Assembly (NCBI GenBank): GCA_002328825.1
Contig: DCWI01000038.1
Coordinates: 1 to 20,303 of the forward strand
Direction of reading: 5' to 3'
From: Nitrospiraceae bacterium UBA2166
Lineage (GTDB): Bacteria; Nitrospirota; Nitrospiria; Nitrospirales; UBA2166
Length of the DNA: 20,303 nucleotides
Positions 6,492 through 15,249 of the stretch are shown here, one piece after another. A model generated the notes under the pieces. The model searched no databases. It saw only the letters and a list, made by a program, of their open reading frames with translations, and was not told the DNA's origin. The stretch's first letter is position 1. Every line of letters begins with the position of its first letter. The translations under genes and the position numbers were made by a program.

Positions 6492-8729
6492 TCAAGATTG
6501 TTTGTCAAGAGAACTTTGCCCACACTCTGTCTCATTCACCCGACAATATTCTCGATATGCTTGAAGCACACGTTTCACGTAATTCCGCGTTTCCTTATAG
6601 GGAATAGACTCAACAAATTTCTCGTCATCAGACACATACCCATCCTCATCCCATGACATTTCCGTCAGTTCACCTTTCCAGCGCGCAACTGCAACAGGCC
6701 CTGCATTATACGCAGCAATTGACAACACAAGGCTTCCGTCAAATCTCTTTAGCAATGAGCGGAAATACGACACTCCAAATTGAATATTGAGGCGTGGATC
6801 AAATAAATTACTCGGATCAAATGGCCTCACTTCACGAAAACTTGCGATCCGGTGAGCAGTTTTCGGAATGAGTTGCATCAAACCCAATGCACAAGCCGGC
6901 GACCGTGCATTCACATCAAATGCACTTTCTTCCCGAATCAACGCAGCAACTAAATAGGGATCCAAAGGATTGATAGAATCTTCGGCAATAGCGTCCTGAA
7001 TAAGAGGCATATATGTTTTTGGATATGCCAAATCCCAAAACAGCGATGGCACACTATCATGCCCACCTTGAATAATGTCGGAGAAGCGTTGTTTTATCAC
7101 CCATAAAGACTGATGCGTACTACCAACAGCCTGCAAATGTTGACTAACAGCCAAATACTGTTCTGATTCAAAAACATCATTCCCAAGAAACGTCTTTAGG
7201 ATGGACATCACATCACTAAGCAATCCCAAGGTGATCATCTCCTGAACTCTATCAAAATCCCTGTTGCCCTTTGCTACAGAACCTAACCCAGATAACTGTT
7301 TTTTTCCAGATGGCGAAAGTTCAAGATGGCGACGCGTATTTTGACAATAATATCCATGCGGAAAATCTCCACAAAGCGCAAGAAATGCCACACGACTGTC
7401 TCCGGTTTTACCTAAGTGTTCTAATGCGTTTGCTTTCCAATAGAGGGCTCTCTGAATTTCATGTTTGCTTGAATTTGCAATTATACGGTCAAATACCTGA
7501 ACCGCCTCAACGTAATCTCCCGTCCGAAAATAAATCCATCCTAGCTGCCACAACACACTGTTCATCCAAACATCCGAATGATCGGCACCAACTATTTCCA
7601 TCGCAGACTGATACGTCCTACGCGCTTCTAACACATTGTGCTGATCTTCTTGCCATAAGCCAAGAAAGTATAAAATCGAGACATGTGTAGCGGGAGAGAG
7701 AGACAAAGTTGATATTTTCTTACTAAGGGCTTTGAGCTCTTCACCTGCTCCCAACCGAAGATACGTTCGCACAAGCCAAAGATACGCCTTAGGCCTCAGG
7801 TCAGGGGAAGAGCTCTGAGTTGCATTTTCTAAAACGATTCTTGCTTTATCCAAGCGACGTGTTTTCACCAATGAGATAGCAAGATTTATCTGCCCATCTA
7901 CGCTGTGAAAATGGCTTTGAGGAGTCGCAGCCCGAAGATACAGGGTGAACGCATCTACAGCTTTTTGATATAGACCAGAATCAAAGAATGAGCTGGCACG
8001 CCGCCACAACTGCTCAACGGAAGCATGAGTAGTGGAAATATTCAGCTTTCCAAAAGCAATACCAAGGGCTTGGGCATCCGCTTCACGAAGAAGATGCGGC
8101 ATATCTGTCCAAACACGCCAAAGAACGTCTACTGCATCCCCTGTACGCCCAGCTTTCAAGTAACAATTCGCAAGATGAAGGCCAGACATTGGACGAAGGG
8201 AAAGATCCATATCCACATGATCCTGATAATCATAAAAAATCACCATCAACGCTTTTTCTGCAGATTCACAGTCTCCAAGTTGATACCATGAGAGGCCTTC
8301 AAAATATTGTGATCGATGCGCTAAAGGGCTCTCCGGAAAACGCTGACTAATCACTCGGTACGCAACCGCAGCTTGCTGGAATTTATCTTCGATAAAGAAT
8401 GCCTTGGCAATAGACCATTGAACATAATCAGCCACGAGGGAAGGCTTATGAAGCAAGGGCTCGAGAAAATCCCGCCCAGCCGAATTACCCCTTTCAATCA
8501 ACTGTGTTCCAAGCAAGAAGCGAGCACGGGAAGCCCAGATAGAATCAGGAAATTTTCTTATGACTGCGCTCAGATCGCGAAATTCAAAACAACCTTTAGC
8601 TGTAACACACTGTTGAGTGTGATGAATCGTCATTACATTGGATGGACTTTTCCCGAACACTGGGTTGGAGAAGATTCCCACAAAACTGACAAGAGCCATG
8701 CTACAGAAAACCGCACGAACATCCCACAT
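6492..8729 (-). CDS. slt: Soluble lytic murein transglycosylase (Slt70-like) with TPR-type repeats
   Basis: The 745-residue protein begins with a signal peptide (MWDVRAVFCSMALVSFVG, cleavage near residue 28). A long helical superhelix of TPR-like repeats follows (for example AVAYRVISQRFPESPLAHR and LWQLGWIYFRTGDYVEAVQ). It ends with a lysozyme-like SLT domain from about residue 590. The catalytic glutamate is in IREESAF (about 601), with GLMQL and AAYNAG motifs downstream. It should cleave the MurNAc-GlcNAc bond of periplasmic peptidoglycan to give 1,6-anhydro ends, recycling or remodelling the wall. It is longer than E. coli Slt70 (about 645 residues). ATG 8729 is chosen because it keeps a complete signal peptide; there is no ribosome site, and a promoter-like element ends 6 bases before it. 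The gene is divergent from rlmN and upstream of the zap genes. Confidence 0.93.
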   Translation of the reverse strand: MWDVRAVFCSMALVSFVGIFSNPVFGKSPSNVMTIHHTQQCVTAKGCFEFRDLSAVIRKFPDSIWASRARFLLGTQLIERGNSAGRDFLEPLLHKPSLVADYVQWSIAKAFFIEDKFQQAAVAYRVISQRFPESPLAHRSQYFEGLSWYQLGDCESAEKALMVIFYDYQDHVDMDLSLRPMSGLHLANCYLKAGRTGDAVDVLWRVWTDMPHLLREADAQALGIAFGKLNISTTHASVEQLWRRASSFFDSGLYQKAVDAFTLYLRAATPQSHFHSVDGQINLAISLVKTRRLDKARIVLENATQSSSPDLRPKAYLWLVRTYLRLGAGEELKALSKKISTLSLSPATHVSILYFLGLWQEDQHNVLEARRTYQSAMEIVGADHSDVWMNSVLWQLGWIYFRTGDYVEAVQVFDRIIANSSKHEIQRALYWKANALEHLGKTGDSRVAFLALCGDFPHGYYCQNTRRHLELSPSGKKQLSGLGSVAKGNRDFDRVQEMITLGLLSDVMSILKTFLGNDVFESEQYLAVSQHLQAVGSTHQSLWVIKQRFSDIIQGGHDSVPSLFWDLAYPKTYMPLIQDAIAEDSINPLDPYLVAALIREESAFDVNARSPACALGLMQLIPKTAHRIASFREVRPFDPSNLFDPRLNIQFGVSYFRSLLKRFDGSLVLSIAAYNAGPVAVARWKGELTEMSWDEDGYVSDDEKFVESIPYKETRNYVKRVLQAYREYCRVNETECGQSSLDKQS

Positions 8730-8735
8730 ACAAAT

Positions 8736-8744
8736 ATTGTAACA
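8736..8744 (-). promoter_or_regulatory. Extended -10 promoter of slt, probably giving a leaderless transcript
   Basis: On the minus strand the sequence reads TGTTACAAT: the TGn extension plus a TACAAT -10 hexamer at 8741-8736. Transcription would start about 6-7 bases downstream, at or next to the slt ATG (8729). The -35 region is poor (ATCTTC around 8760-8765), as often with extended -10 promoters. No Shine-Dalgarno sequence exists before the ATG, which agrees with a leaderless mRNA. Assigned by eye only. Confidence 0.4.
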
Positions 8745-8806
8745 TAGCAATTTTCATTCGAAGATAGTCTTGCTCGACACGAAACGCCTGTGATAGCGTG
8801 ATCTAC

Positions 8807-9895
8807 ATGCCACCCGTTACATCAAAAAACAAGCTCGACCTCCTTTCGACCACAAAAGCGGAGATGGACATATTCATTCAGTCACATGGCTGGAAGCCAT
8901 ATCGGGCTGAACAAATTTTAAGGTGGATCTATCAACGCGGTGTCACACAAATCGATCATATGTCAGATCTCTCGATTCACGACCGAACCTACCTCGCCTC
9001 TATTGCAACAATTAACCGACCGACGATCACCTCCGTTTTGCAATCTCAAGACGGAACAACAAAGTTTCTCATTCAATTGCACGATGGTGCTACAATTGAA
9101 ACCATCCTCATCCCAGAACGAGACCGCCGTACTGTCTGTCTCTCAACACAGATTGGATGTAGTTTGGACTGTAAGTTTTGTCTTACCGCCAAACTTGGAT
9201 TAAAGCGAAATATGAATGCTGGGGAAATTATCGGCCAGTATTTAAGCATACAAAGTTATCTTGCGAAGACCTATAAGAAACCACCTCGATTGACAAACGT
9301 GGTGATGATGGGAATGGGAGAACCTCTAGCGAATATTGACCCCGTCCGTAACGCGATCCAAAACATGATTCATGGACGATGCGGACTAGGCCTTTCGCCG
9401 AGACGGATTACTGTCTCAACTGCGGGAATTCCCAATAAATTTTACGATATTCTTAAACTCGATGTTAATCTTGCCATATCATTAAACGCAAGTACTAATG
9501 AGCAGCGACGTGCACTCATGCCTGCGGCAAACAGGCTCTGTTCCCTTTCCGAGTTACTGGATGTGTGCCGCACTCTTCCTCTTCCACATCGCCGCCGCTT
9601 CACGTTTGAATATGTTCTTCTACGGAGAGTGAACGACTCCCCAGAAGATGCAGTCCGGCTTGCACGTTCCCTACGAGGCATTCCTTGCATGGTAAACTTA
9701 ATCCCTTTTAATGAAATCCCAGGGTCATCTTATGCCAAACCAGATGAAACTACCGTCCGAACATTCCAAAACATTCTTATCCAACAAAACATCGACACCT
9801 ACCTCAGAAAAAGTAAGGGGCCCGATGTCTTAGGAGCGTGTGGGCAACTGGGCACCAACACACGAGAATCGTCATGCTCAATGCCAAAAAATTAA
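8807..9895 (+). CDS. rlmN: Dual-specificity 23S rRNA / tRNA adenine-C2 methyltransferase RlmN (radical SAM)
   Basis: A 362-residue radical-SAM methylase. It should make 2-methyladenosine at A2503 of 23S rRNA and A37 of some tRNAs, tuning translational accuracy. The iron-sulfur cysteines are in GCSLDCKFC (residues 118, 122 and 125 from the ATG). The two catalytic cysteines are C111 in TVCLSTQ and C345 in LGACGQL, matching E. coli C118 and C355. VMMGMGEPLANID and STAGIP motifs are present. The N-terminal helical domain (YRAEQILRWIYQRGV) is the usual RlmN RNA-binding part. Cfr is unlikely because this is the normal chromosomal RlmN form. ATG 8807 is preferred over the in-frame GTG at 8798; neither has a clear ribosome site. 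larE overlaps the 3' end. Confidence 0.95.
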   Translation: MPPVTSKNKLDLLSTTKAEMDIFIQSHGWKPYRAEQILRWIYQRGVTQIDHMSDLSIHDRTYLASIATINRPTITSVLQSQDGTTKFLIQLHDGATIETILIPERDRRTVCLSTQIGCSLDCKFCLTAKLGLKRNMNAGEIIGQYLSIQSYLAKTYKKPPRLTNVVMMGMGEPLANIDPVRNAIQNMIHGRCGLGLSPRRITVSTAGIPNKFYDILKLDVNLAISLNASTNEQRRALMPAANRLCSLSELLDVCRTLPLPHRRRFTFEYVLLRRVNDSPEDAVRLARSLRGIPCMVNLIPFNEIPGSSYAKPDETTVRTFQNILIQQNIDTYLRKSKGPDVLGACGQLGTNTRESSCSMPKN

Positions 9896-10677
9896 AGTAT
9901 AAGGAACTTCAAAATGTCATTAAAGAAATGCAATCTGTACTGGTCGCATTTTCAGGAGGGATAGATAGCACTCTTGTCCTCAAAGCCGCATATGATTGTT
10001 TAGGAAGCCATGCGATCGCAGCCACAGCCCTATCCCCCACCCTCTCAGAACACGAACTTAGAAACGCTATCCATATTTGTTCCGACGTCATTGGAGCTCA
10101 GCATCACGTCATCACAACCGACCAGCTTCTTGATTCGAACTTCGTAAAGAATGACAGCCAGCGATGCTACCATTGCAAAAGTGACCTGTATACAAAACTC
10201 CAGAAACTTGCCAATCAATTAGGCATTGAAACCATCATTGATGGGACAAACTACGATGACCTCAACGACGACCGCCCTGGGATCGTTGCGGCACAGGTTT
10301 TCAGCGTTAGGAGCCCGCTCGTCGAGGCTCAATTAACGAAAAGTGACATCCGAGTACTCGCACAACTCACTAACCTTCCGAATTGGAACAAGCCAGCATC
10401 CCCATGCCTCTCATCACGAATTCCACGAGGAATTCCAGTCACCTATGAGCGATTAGATAATGTCGCTGCTGCAGAGGCAGTGCTGATAAATGAGGGGTTC
10501 CACCACGTCAGAGTTCGTTGGTACCACGATGCTGCGAGAATCGAAGTCGATGTGAAGGATTTCCATCGCCTACTAAAAGAAGAGACGCGAAACCGAGTGT
10601 TAACAGAACTCAAAACGCTTGGTTTTCGTCATGTAACAATGGATATTGAAGGATACCGTCAAGGAAAAACACACTAA
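9874..10677 (+). CDS. larE: LarE-type ATP-dependent sacrificial sulfur transferase (PP-loop protein)
   Basis: The 267-residue protein has the PP-loop SGGIDS at 27-32 for ATP pyrophosphatase activity, an RCYHCK pair (C98, C101), and PCLSSRIPRG with C178. C178 corresponds by position and motif to the sulfur-donating Cys176 of Lactobacillus plantarum LarE. LarE activates the carboxylates of a nicotinic-acid-derived dinucleotide and donates sulfur to build the nickel-pincer nucleotide of lactate racemase and related LarA enzymes. No larA, larB or larC lies in the window, so the product used here is unknown. The ATG at 9874 is chosen from the family N-terminus (a GTG at 9838 would add 12 unlikely residues). 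It overlaps rlmN by 22 bases, implying coupled translation. Iron-sulfur-containing LarE variants exist, and I cannot exclude that type. Confidence 0.85.
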   Translation: MLNAKKLKYKELQNVIKEMQSVLVAFSGGIDSTLVLKAAYDCLGSHAIAATALSPTLSEHELRNAIHICSDVIGAQHHVITTDQLLDSNFVKNDSQRCYHCKSDLYTKLQKLANQLGIETIIDGTNYDDLNDDRPGIVAAQVFSVRSPLVEAQLTKSDIRVLAQLTNLPNWNKPASPCLSSRIPRGIPVTYERLDNVAAAEAVLINEGFHHVRVRWYHDAARIEVDVKDFHRLLKEETRNRVLTELKTLGFRHVTMDIEGYRQGKTH

Positions 10678-10705
10678 GCTTGTTTGTTGAGAAAGACTCT
10701 CGAAC

Positions 10706-10921
10706 TCACTCACCATCGCGCGTTACTTTTCGATATACGGTTATCATTCCTCCAATCCCACCAAAGAACACACCAACAATCATTGCCCATGGCGCAGACT
10801 CAAGCCACAGATCAATCCCATACCCAAGGACTGCACCAACAATGACAGTAGCCACCAATGCCAAACCCAAACGGGTAGCAATAGCAACTCCCTTTACAAG
10901 TGCTGTCAAACTGAGAGACAT
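10706..10921 (-). CDS. AtpZ/AtpI-family small membrane protein
   Basis: A 71-residue protein with two membrane helices (about residues 16-40 and 45-63), joined by a short loop with DLWLESAPW and ending in a basic tail (VYRKVTRDGE). Size and topology, with the GxGxxxD-like segment LGYGIDLWL, fit the AtpZ/AtpI family (ATPase_gene1). These proteins are usually encoded in front of F-type ATP synthase operons and help assemble the c-ring or import magnesium or calcium. Here no atp gene is visible; it follows topA by 50 bases and faces larE end to end, 28 bases apart. The start is the ATG at 10921, after a partial ribosome site (AGAGTGAT). An in-frame TTG one codon upstream is less likely. Small size limits certainty. 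Confidence 0.75.
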   Translation of the reverse strand: MSLSLTALVKGVAIATRLGLALVATVIVGAVLGYGIDLWLESAPWAMIVGVFFGGIGGMITVYRKVTRDGE

Positions 10922-10971
10922 CAATCACTCTTCATTCCAGATCAAAGAGAAGAAACACACAGAAGGAAGCA

Positions 10972-13347
10972 TCAAGCAGACAAGGGGGAAGAAAGGCCAA
11001 CTGCATCGTCCTCGGTATACCCACACGATGTATCACGACACATAATTTGAGACGCAGCTTGCTTCCTGGATTTTTCCATTAAAAATGGGGCCCCGCAGGA
11101 TGGACAGGATTTACTTACCAGACGATCCCATGAGAAAAATTTACATTTTGGGTAGCGATTACAACCATAACACGGACGATTTCCTTTTTTTGTTCGCTTT
11201 TCCACAATATCGCCATCACACTCTACTTCAGGGCATTTCACTCCAAGAGTAATGACAATTTTCTTTTTTCCTCCACATTTTGTTGGCGAATCGTACGCAA
11301 TACACCCCAAGAACTTTCCAAATCGACCTGTCCTGACAACCATCGCACTACCACATTGCTCACAGATCTCATCGGTTGGAATTTCCGCCGGCTTAGGAAC
11401 TTCGATAATGCTACCTACAGCATCCTTTGTAAAATTTGACGTATGTTTACACTCAGGGTAGAGGGAACAGCCAAGGAATTGTCCATTCTTTCCCCATTTT
11501 ATTACCATGGATGCACCACACTTCTCACACGAAATATCCGTTGGAATCGACGCTTGCTTCAGACTTTGCATCTTCTCTTTTGCAATTTTCAATCGCTCGT
11601 CAAAAGGCAGGTAATAGTCCCGAACGGTTTCAAACCATTTGCGATCCGATCCCTCGATCTGATCTAAGCGTTCTTCCATTGCAGCAGTAAAAGTCACATC
11701 AAGAATTTCTGGAAAAAATTCCACAAGCAAATCATTTACTTTCATACCTCGCTCGGTCGGTTGTAATCGACCTTGCTCTTTTTGTTCAACGTATTGTCGA
11801 GGTACTTCCTGAATTTTCGACACAATAGACGTATATGTAGACGGACGTCCGATCCCCTTCTCCTCCATAACACGAATCAGCCTCGCTTCAGTATAACGAG
11901 GGGGAGGTTGTGTGAAATGTTGCTTTGGACGAAATCCTTCTCCATCGCCATAAAGCTCATCGCCAATGGCCAACGCGGGAAGAATATTCTCTGCGGCACC
12001 ATCTGAGCCCAACTGAGCCACCCCTTGGGAGTCAAGGTCTTTTCCTTCTCGATACACTGCCCGATGCCCAGCAAAAATCTCTTGCCTCCCAGTAGCACGA
12101 AAAAGATACACCCCTGCGGCAATATCCACACGGGTATCGTTGAATTTTGCTGACGTCATCTGCGAAGCAACAAACCTCTGCCAAATCAGTTCGTACAGTC
12201 GATAATGATCTCGACTCAAGACATCTTGCAAAGTGTCAGGAGCCCGAGTCACGTCAGTTGGACGAATAGCTTCATGCCCCTCTTGGGCAGCTTTCGGCTG
12301 CTTGTAGACTGGAGGCTTTTCTGGAACATAGTCTGATCCAAATTTTTCACCGATTAATGTTCTAACTTCTGCCGTTGCTTCATCAGAGATTCGCGTTGAA
12401 TCCGTCCGCATATACGTGATCAGGCCAACCAGCCCTTCCTTCCCAATGTTCACACCTGCATACAGCTGTTGGGCCAACATCATTGTTCGACTTGGGGAAA
12501 ACCGCAGTTTAGTAGAGGCATCCTGCTGGAGACGGCTCGTGATAAACGGCGCGTTCGGTGCTTCTGCCTTCTCTGTTGGCTTAATACCAGTAACCACAAG
12601 CTGTTGTGTCTTGAGCGCTTCAACAATGGCAGTTGCTTGCTCATCAGTGGCAATTTTTCCCGGTTTCCCAACCTCAACCGATTTGCCATTGACAGAATGT
12701 AACTTTGCGAGAAACGGAACTGTTTCTGCACCCTTCAGCAGGGCCGTAATTGTCCAATACTCTTCGATATTAAATGCTTCCCGCTCTCGCTCTCGCTCAC
12801 AGATAAGACGCACAACCACCGACTGAACACGTCCTGCACTCAACCTGTATTGCACTTTCTCGCCCAACAAGTCACTGAGTGGAAAGCCAATGACTCGATC
12901 TAATACCCGACGAGCCTGCTGTGCATTCACTTTTCGTTCGTTAATCTCGCCCGCCTCCTCTAAAGCTTTCTTGACAGTTAGTTTTGTAATCGCAGTGAAA
13001 CGAGCTCGGAGTATTTGACAATTTTTGAGACTCCGTAATTCCTCTGCGATATGCCAAGCCACCATTTCGCCTTCTCGGTCTGGGTCGGACGCGAGATAGA
13101 TCTTCTCTGCAAGCTTCGCCTTCGCTTTAATGTCCTTGAGCACTCCAGCTTTATCTGGATTGACGACATAAGTGGGTTTGAAATCATTGTCAATATCAAT
13201 CCCTTTAATCCTGAGACCTCCTTTCTTAGATCTTGCAAGATCCTTGACGTGCCCCACAGACGCAACGACGTCATAGCCTCTACCTAGGTATTTCTTAATC
13301 GTTTTTGCTTTCGCAGAAGATTCAACAATAATGAGAGATTTAGCCAT
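10972..13347 (-). CDS. topA: DNA topoisomerase I (type IA)
   Basis: This 791-residue enzyme relaxes negative supercoils through a transient 5'-phosphotyrosine link. The TOPRIM domain starts at once (SLIIVESSAKAKTIKKYLG) and carries the acidic SDPDREGE motif (residues 87-94). The active tyrosine is Y312 in GLITYMRTDSTR, equivalent to E. coli Y319. A run of four cysteine pairs/quartets follows the core from about residue 605: CEKCG...CSLYPEC, CEQCG...CIAYDSPTKC, CPEVEC...CNRYPKC and CPSCG...CRDTSC. These are zinc ribbons that bind single-stranded DNA or RNA polymerase. The ATG at 13347 is picked from the family N-terminus; no good ribosome site precedes it. A candidate terminator upstream separates it from rng, so it likely has its own promoter, with atpZ downstream. 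Confidence 0.97.
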   Translation of the reverse strand: MAKSLIIVESSAKAKTIKKYLGRGYDVVASVGHVKDLARSKKGGLRIKGIDIDNDFKPTYVVNPDKAGVLKDIKAKAKLAEKIYLASDPDREGEMVAWHIAEELRSLKNCQILRARFTAITKLTVKKALEEAGEINERKVNAQQARRVLDRVIGFPLSDLLGEKVQYRLSAGRVQSVVVRLICEREREREAFNIEEYWTITALLKGAETVPFLAKLHSVNGKSVEVGKPGKIATDEQATAIVEALKTQQLVVTGIKPTEKAEAPNAPFITSRLQQDASTKLRFSPSRTMMLAQQLYAGVNIGKEGLVGLITYMRTDSTRISDEATAEVRTLIGEKFGSDYVPEKPPVYKQPKAAQEGHEAIRPTDVTRAPDTLQDVLSRDHYRLYELIWQRFVASQMTSAKFNDTRVDIAAGVYLFRATGRQEIFAGHRAVYREGKDLDSQGVAQLGSDGAAENILPALAIGDELYGDGEGFRPKQHFTQPPPRYTEARLIRVMEEKGIGRPSTYTSIVSKIQEVPRQYVEQKEQGRLQPTERGMKVNDLLVEFFPEILDVTFTAAMEERLDQIEGSDRKWFETVRDYYLPFDERLKIAKEKMQSLKQASIPTDISCEKCGASMVIKWGKNGQFLGCSLYPECKHTSNFTKDAVGSIIEVPKPAEIPTDEICEQCGSAMVVRTGRFGKFLGCIAYDSPTKCGGKKKIVITLGVKCPEVECDGDIVEKRTKKGNRPCYGCNRYPKCKFFSWDRLVSKSCPSCGAPFLMEKSRKQAASQIMCRDTSCGYTEDDAVGLSSPLSA

Positions 13348-13438
13348 AATGTTTTTCGCAGTTATCGAACACGCCGATACCAATACCTCATAAGTTGCTC
13401 AGCACGTTACAGTCACTTCCATCACGAAAGAGTGTATC

Positions 13439-13466
13439 AAAAATTAAAATAGACAGAACACCGTCC
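13439..13466 (-). terminator. Candidate rho-independent terminator after rng
   Basis: On the minus strand GGACGG-TGTT-CTGTCT (13466-13451) forms a 6-pair stem with two G-U pairs. It is followed by the T-rich run ATTTTAATTTTT. It lies about 85 bases after the rng stop and about 90 bases before topA. The stem is modest but loop size and tail are right. It would end the mre-rod-rng transcript. Confidence 0.45.
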
Positions 13467-13549
13467 GGACTCCACGAGATAGCATGACATCTCTGGCTCT
13501 CAATATTTGCACTTTTTCCCATACATACACAAACACATTCAGTATGCAC

Positions 13550-15097
13550 CTAGATCATCACAATGTCATATTGTTCCCAATGCAAAGCTGAGTCCGCTTT
13601 AACCAGAACTTGTTTTTGCAAGTCACGCTCAATATCTTCAATACCCTGATGCTCTTCATCTAGCAACATCTCTACAATCGAATCATGCGCACCAATAATC
13701 ACACGTTTTTCTTTCACCCCAACCCCTAATCGTCGAATTTCACGGAAGATTTCATAACAGATTGTCGTACGTGACTTCAAGACTCCTTTGCCTTCACAAG
13801 ACACACATGGCTCACACATCGTCCGCAATAACCCTTCACGAACGCGTTCTCGAGACATCTCAATTACACCAAGCTCAGAAATACGTAATACTCTCACTCT
13901 CGCACGATCAAGAGAAAGGGCATCAACTAGAGTCTGATAGACTTTTTCCCGATTTTTTTCACGCTCCATGTCAATAAAGTCGATCACAATGATTCCACCG
14001 ATATTTCTGAATCGAAGCTGGCAAGCCACCTCTTTTGCAGCTTCCATATTTGTTTTAAAAATGGTTTCCTCAATATCACGTTTCCCAACAAAGCGTCCGG
14101 TATTGACATCAATGACCGTCAATGCCTCAGAATGATCAATAATGATTGTTCCCCCTGATTTGAGCCACACCTTACGCCCAAGCGCCTTAGCAATTTCCGC
14201 TTCGATCCCAAAGTGATCAAAGATCATATTGTTTTTCTCGTAGCACTGCACCCGCGTTACCAAATCAGGAAGATAACGTCGTGCGAATTCCTTAATTGCA
14301 GAATATTCTTTTTTAGAATCAACAAGCAATCGGTTCACTGTTTTACTGAACAGATCTCGTACAATGCGAAAGGAGAGATCAAGGTCAGTATGAAGTAAAC
14401 ATGGAGGTGTAGCTCGCGTCGTTCGGCGAAGGACATCCTTCCACAAAAGACGTAGAAATTGCATATCCGCAATTAAATCATCCTCACTAATCCCCTCACT
14501 CACAGTTCGCACAATATACCCTGCGTTAGGTTCTCGATGACGTGTCACAATATCTTTTAATCGATTCCGTTCTTCTTCTCCTTCAATTCGGCGAGAAATG
14601 CCAATATGATTAACCCCAGGCATCAAAACCAAGTGTCTCCCAGGAAGAGAGATGTAGGATCTGACCCGCGGACCTTTTGTCCCCAGTGGGCCTTTTGATA
14701 TCTGGACCATAATCTCTTGCCCCTGCTGTAACAAATCCTCAATAGAAGTATGACTTCGTCGACGGAATCGAGATACCTTTTCCGATGCTTCCTCCCTCTC
14801 GTCTCTAGTCTCCTCGTCATGATCAGGCTCAGCATCCTCTTCCATCTCCATAATAGTTTCAGGCTGACTAAGAGAAAGGATGTCGGATGCGTGAAGAAAA
14901 GCCGAACGATCAAGCCCAACATCTATAAAGGCCGCTTGCATACCTGGCAACATTTTGGCAACCTTTCCAAGATAAATATTTCCAACCAAGTCACGTCGCT
15001 TTTTGCGATCAATATACACTTCGGTCACAACTTTATTTTCAAGCAACGCAACCCGCGTTTCTTCAGACATCACATTGATTATAATTTCAGTTGCCAT
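13550..15097 (-). CDS. rng: Ribonuclease E/G family endoribonuclease
   Basis: The 515-residue protein is the catalytic half of the RNase E/G family, without the long C-terminal scaffold of E. coli RNase E. The S1 domain spans roughly residues 35-150. The magnesium aspartates are D330 in TVIDVNTGRFVG and D373 in VIDFIDM, exactly 43 residues apart as in E. coli RNase E (D303, D346). C431 and C434 in CVSCEGKG give the zinc link. It cleaves single-stranded AU-rich RNA for rRNA maturation and mRNA turnover. An acidic-then-basic insert (about residues 76-115) interrupts the S1 domain. It follows rodA after a 152-base gap with a possible promoter; mre-rng neighbourhood is also seen in Proteobacteria. 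RNase G versus short RNase E cannot be decided. Start: ATG 15097, family N-terminus MxxEIIINV. Confidence 0.95.
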   Translation of the reverse strand: MATEIIINVMSEETRVALLENKVVTEVYIDRKKRRDLVGNIYLGKVAKMLPGMQAAFIDVGLDRSAFLHASDILSLSQPETIMEMEEDAEPDHDEETRDEREEASEKVSRFRRRSHTSIEDLLQQGQEIMVQISKGPLGTKGPRVRSYISLPGRHLVLMPGVNHIGISRRIEGEEERNRLKDIVTRHREPNAGYIVRTVSEGISEDDLIADMQFLRLLWKDVLRRTTRATPPCLLHTDLDLSFRIVRDLFSKTVNRLLVDSKKEYSAIKEFARRYLPDLVTRVQCYEKNNMIFDHFGIEAEIAKALGRKVWLKSGGTIIIDHSEALTVIDVNTGRFVGKRDIEETIFKTNMEAAKEVACQLRFRNIGGIIVIDFIDMEREKNREKVYQTLVDALSLDRARVRVLRISELGVIEMSRERVREGLLRTMCEPCVSCEGKGVLKSRTTICYEIFREIRRLGVGVKEKRVIIGAHDSIVEMLLDEEHQGIEDIERDLQKQVLVKADSALHWEQYDIVMI

Positions 15098-15156
15098 GAG
15101 ATCACGACGATTCCTTTAGCACACTTATCAAATTGCTCCTTCAGAACAACCTAGAT

Positions 15157-15185
15157 CCTATATCACTATACTGACTCACATCGAA
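15157..15185 (-). promoter_or_regulatory. Possible rng promoter (extended -10)
   Basis: In the rodA-rng gap the minus strand reads TTCGAT, 17 bases, then TATAGG preceded by TGA, which is an extended -10 arrangement with a poor -35. It would give an rng leader of about 50 bases. This would let rng be expressed apart from the rod operon. Judged by eye; weak evidence. Confidence 0.28.
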
Positions 15186-15249
15186 ACTTCATCTGGATAT
15201 CACAAATACAGCCTACTCTCCATGCAACCGAAATGAAACCCAGAGTATC

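Noticed and set aside
10678..10705. Small inverted repeat (TTGAGA...TCTC) between convergent larE and atpZ as a bidirectional terminator
   Set aside because: Short stem with a mismatch and no T-run on either side.
13384..13549. tRNA or small gene in the rng-topA gap
   Set aside because: No cloverleaf, no T-loop consensus and no open frame; only the candidate terminator is visible.
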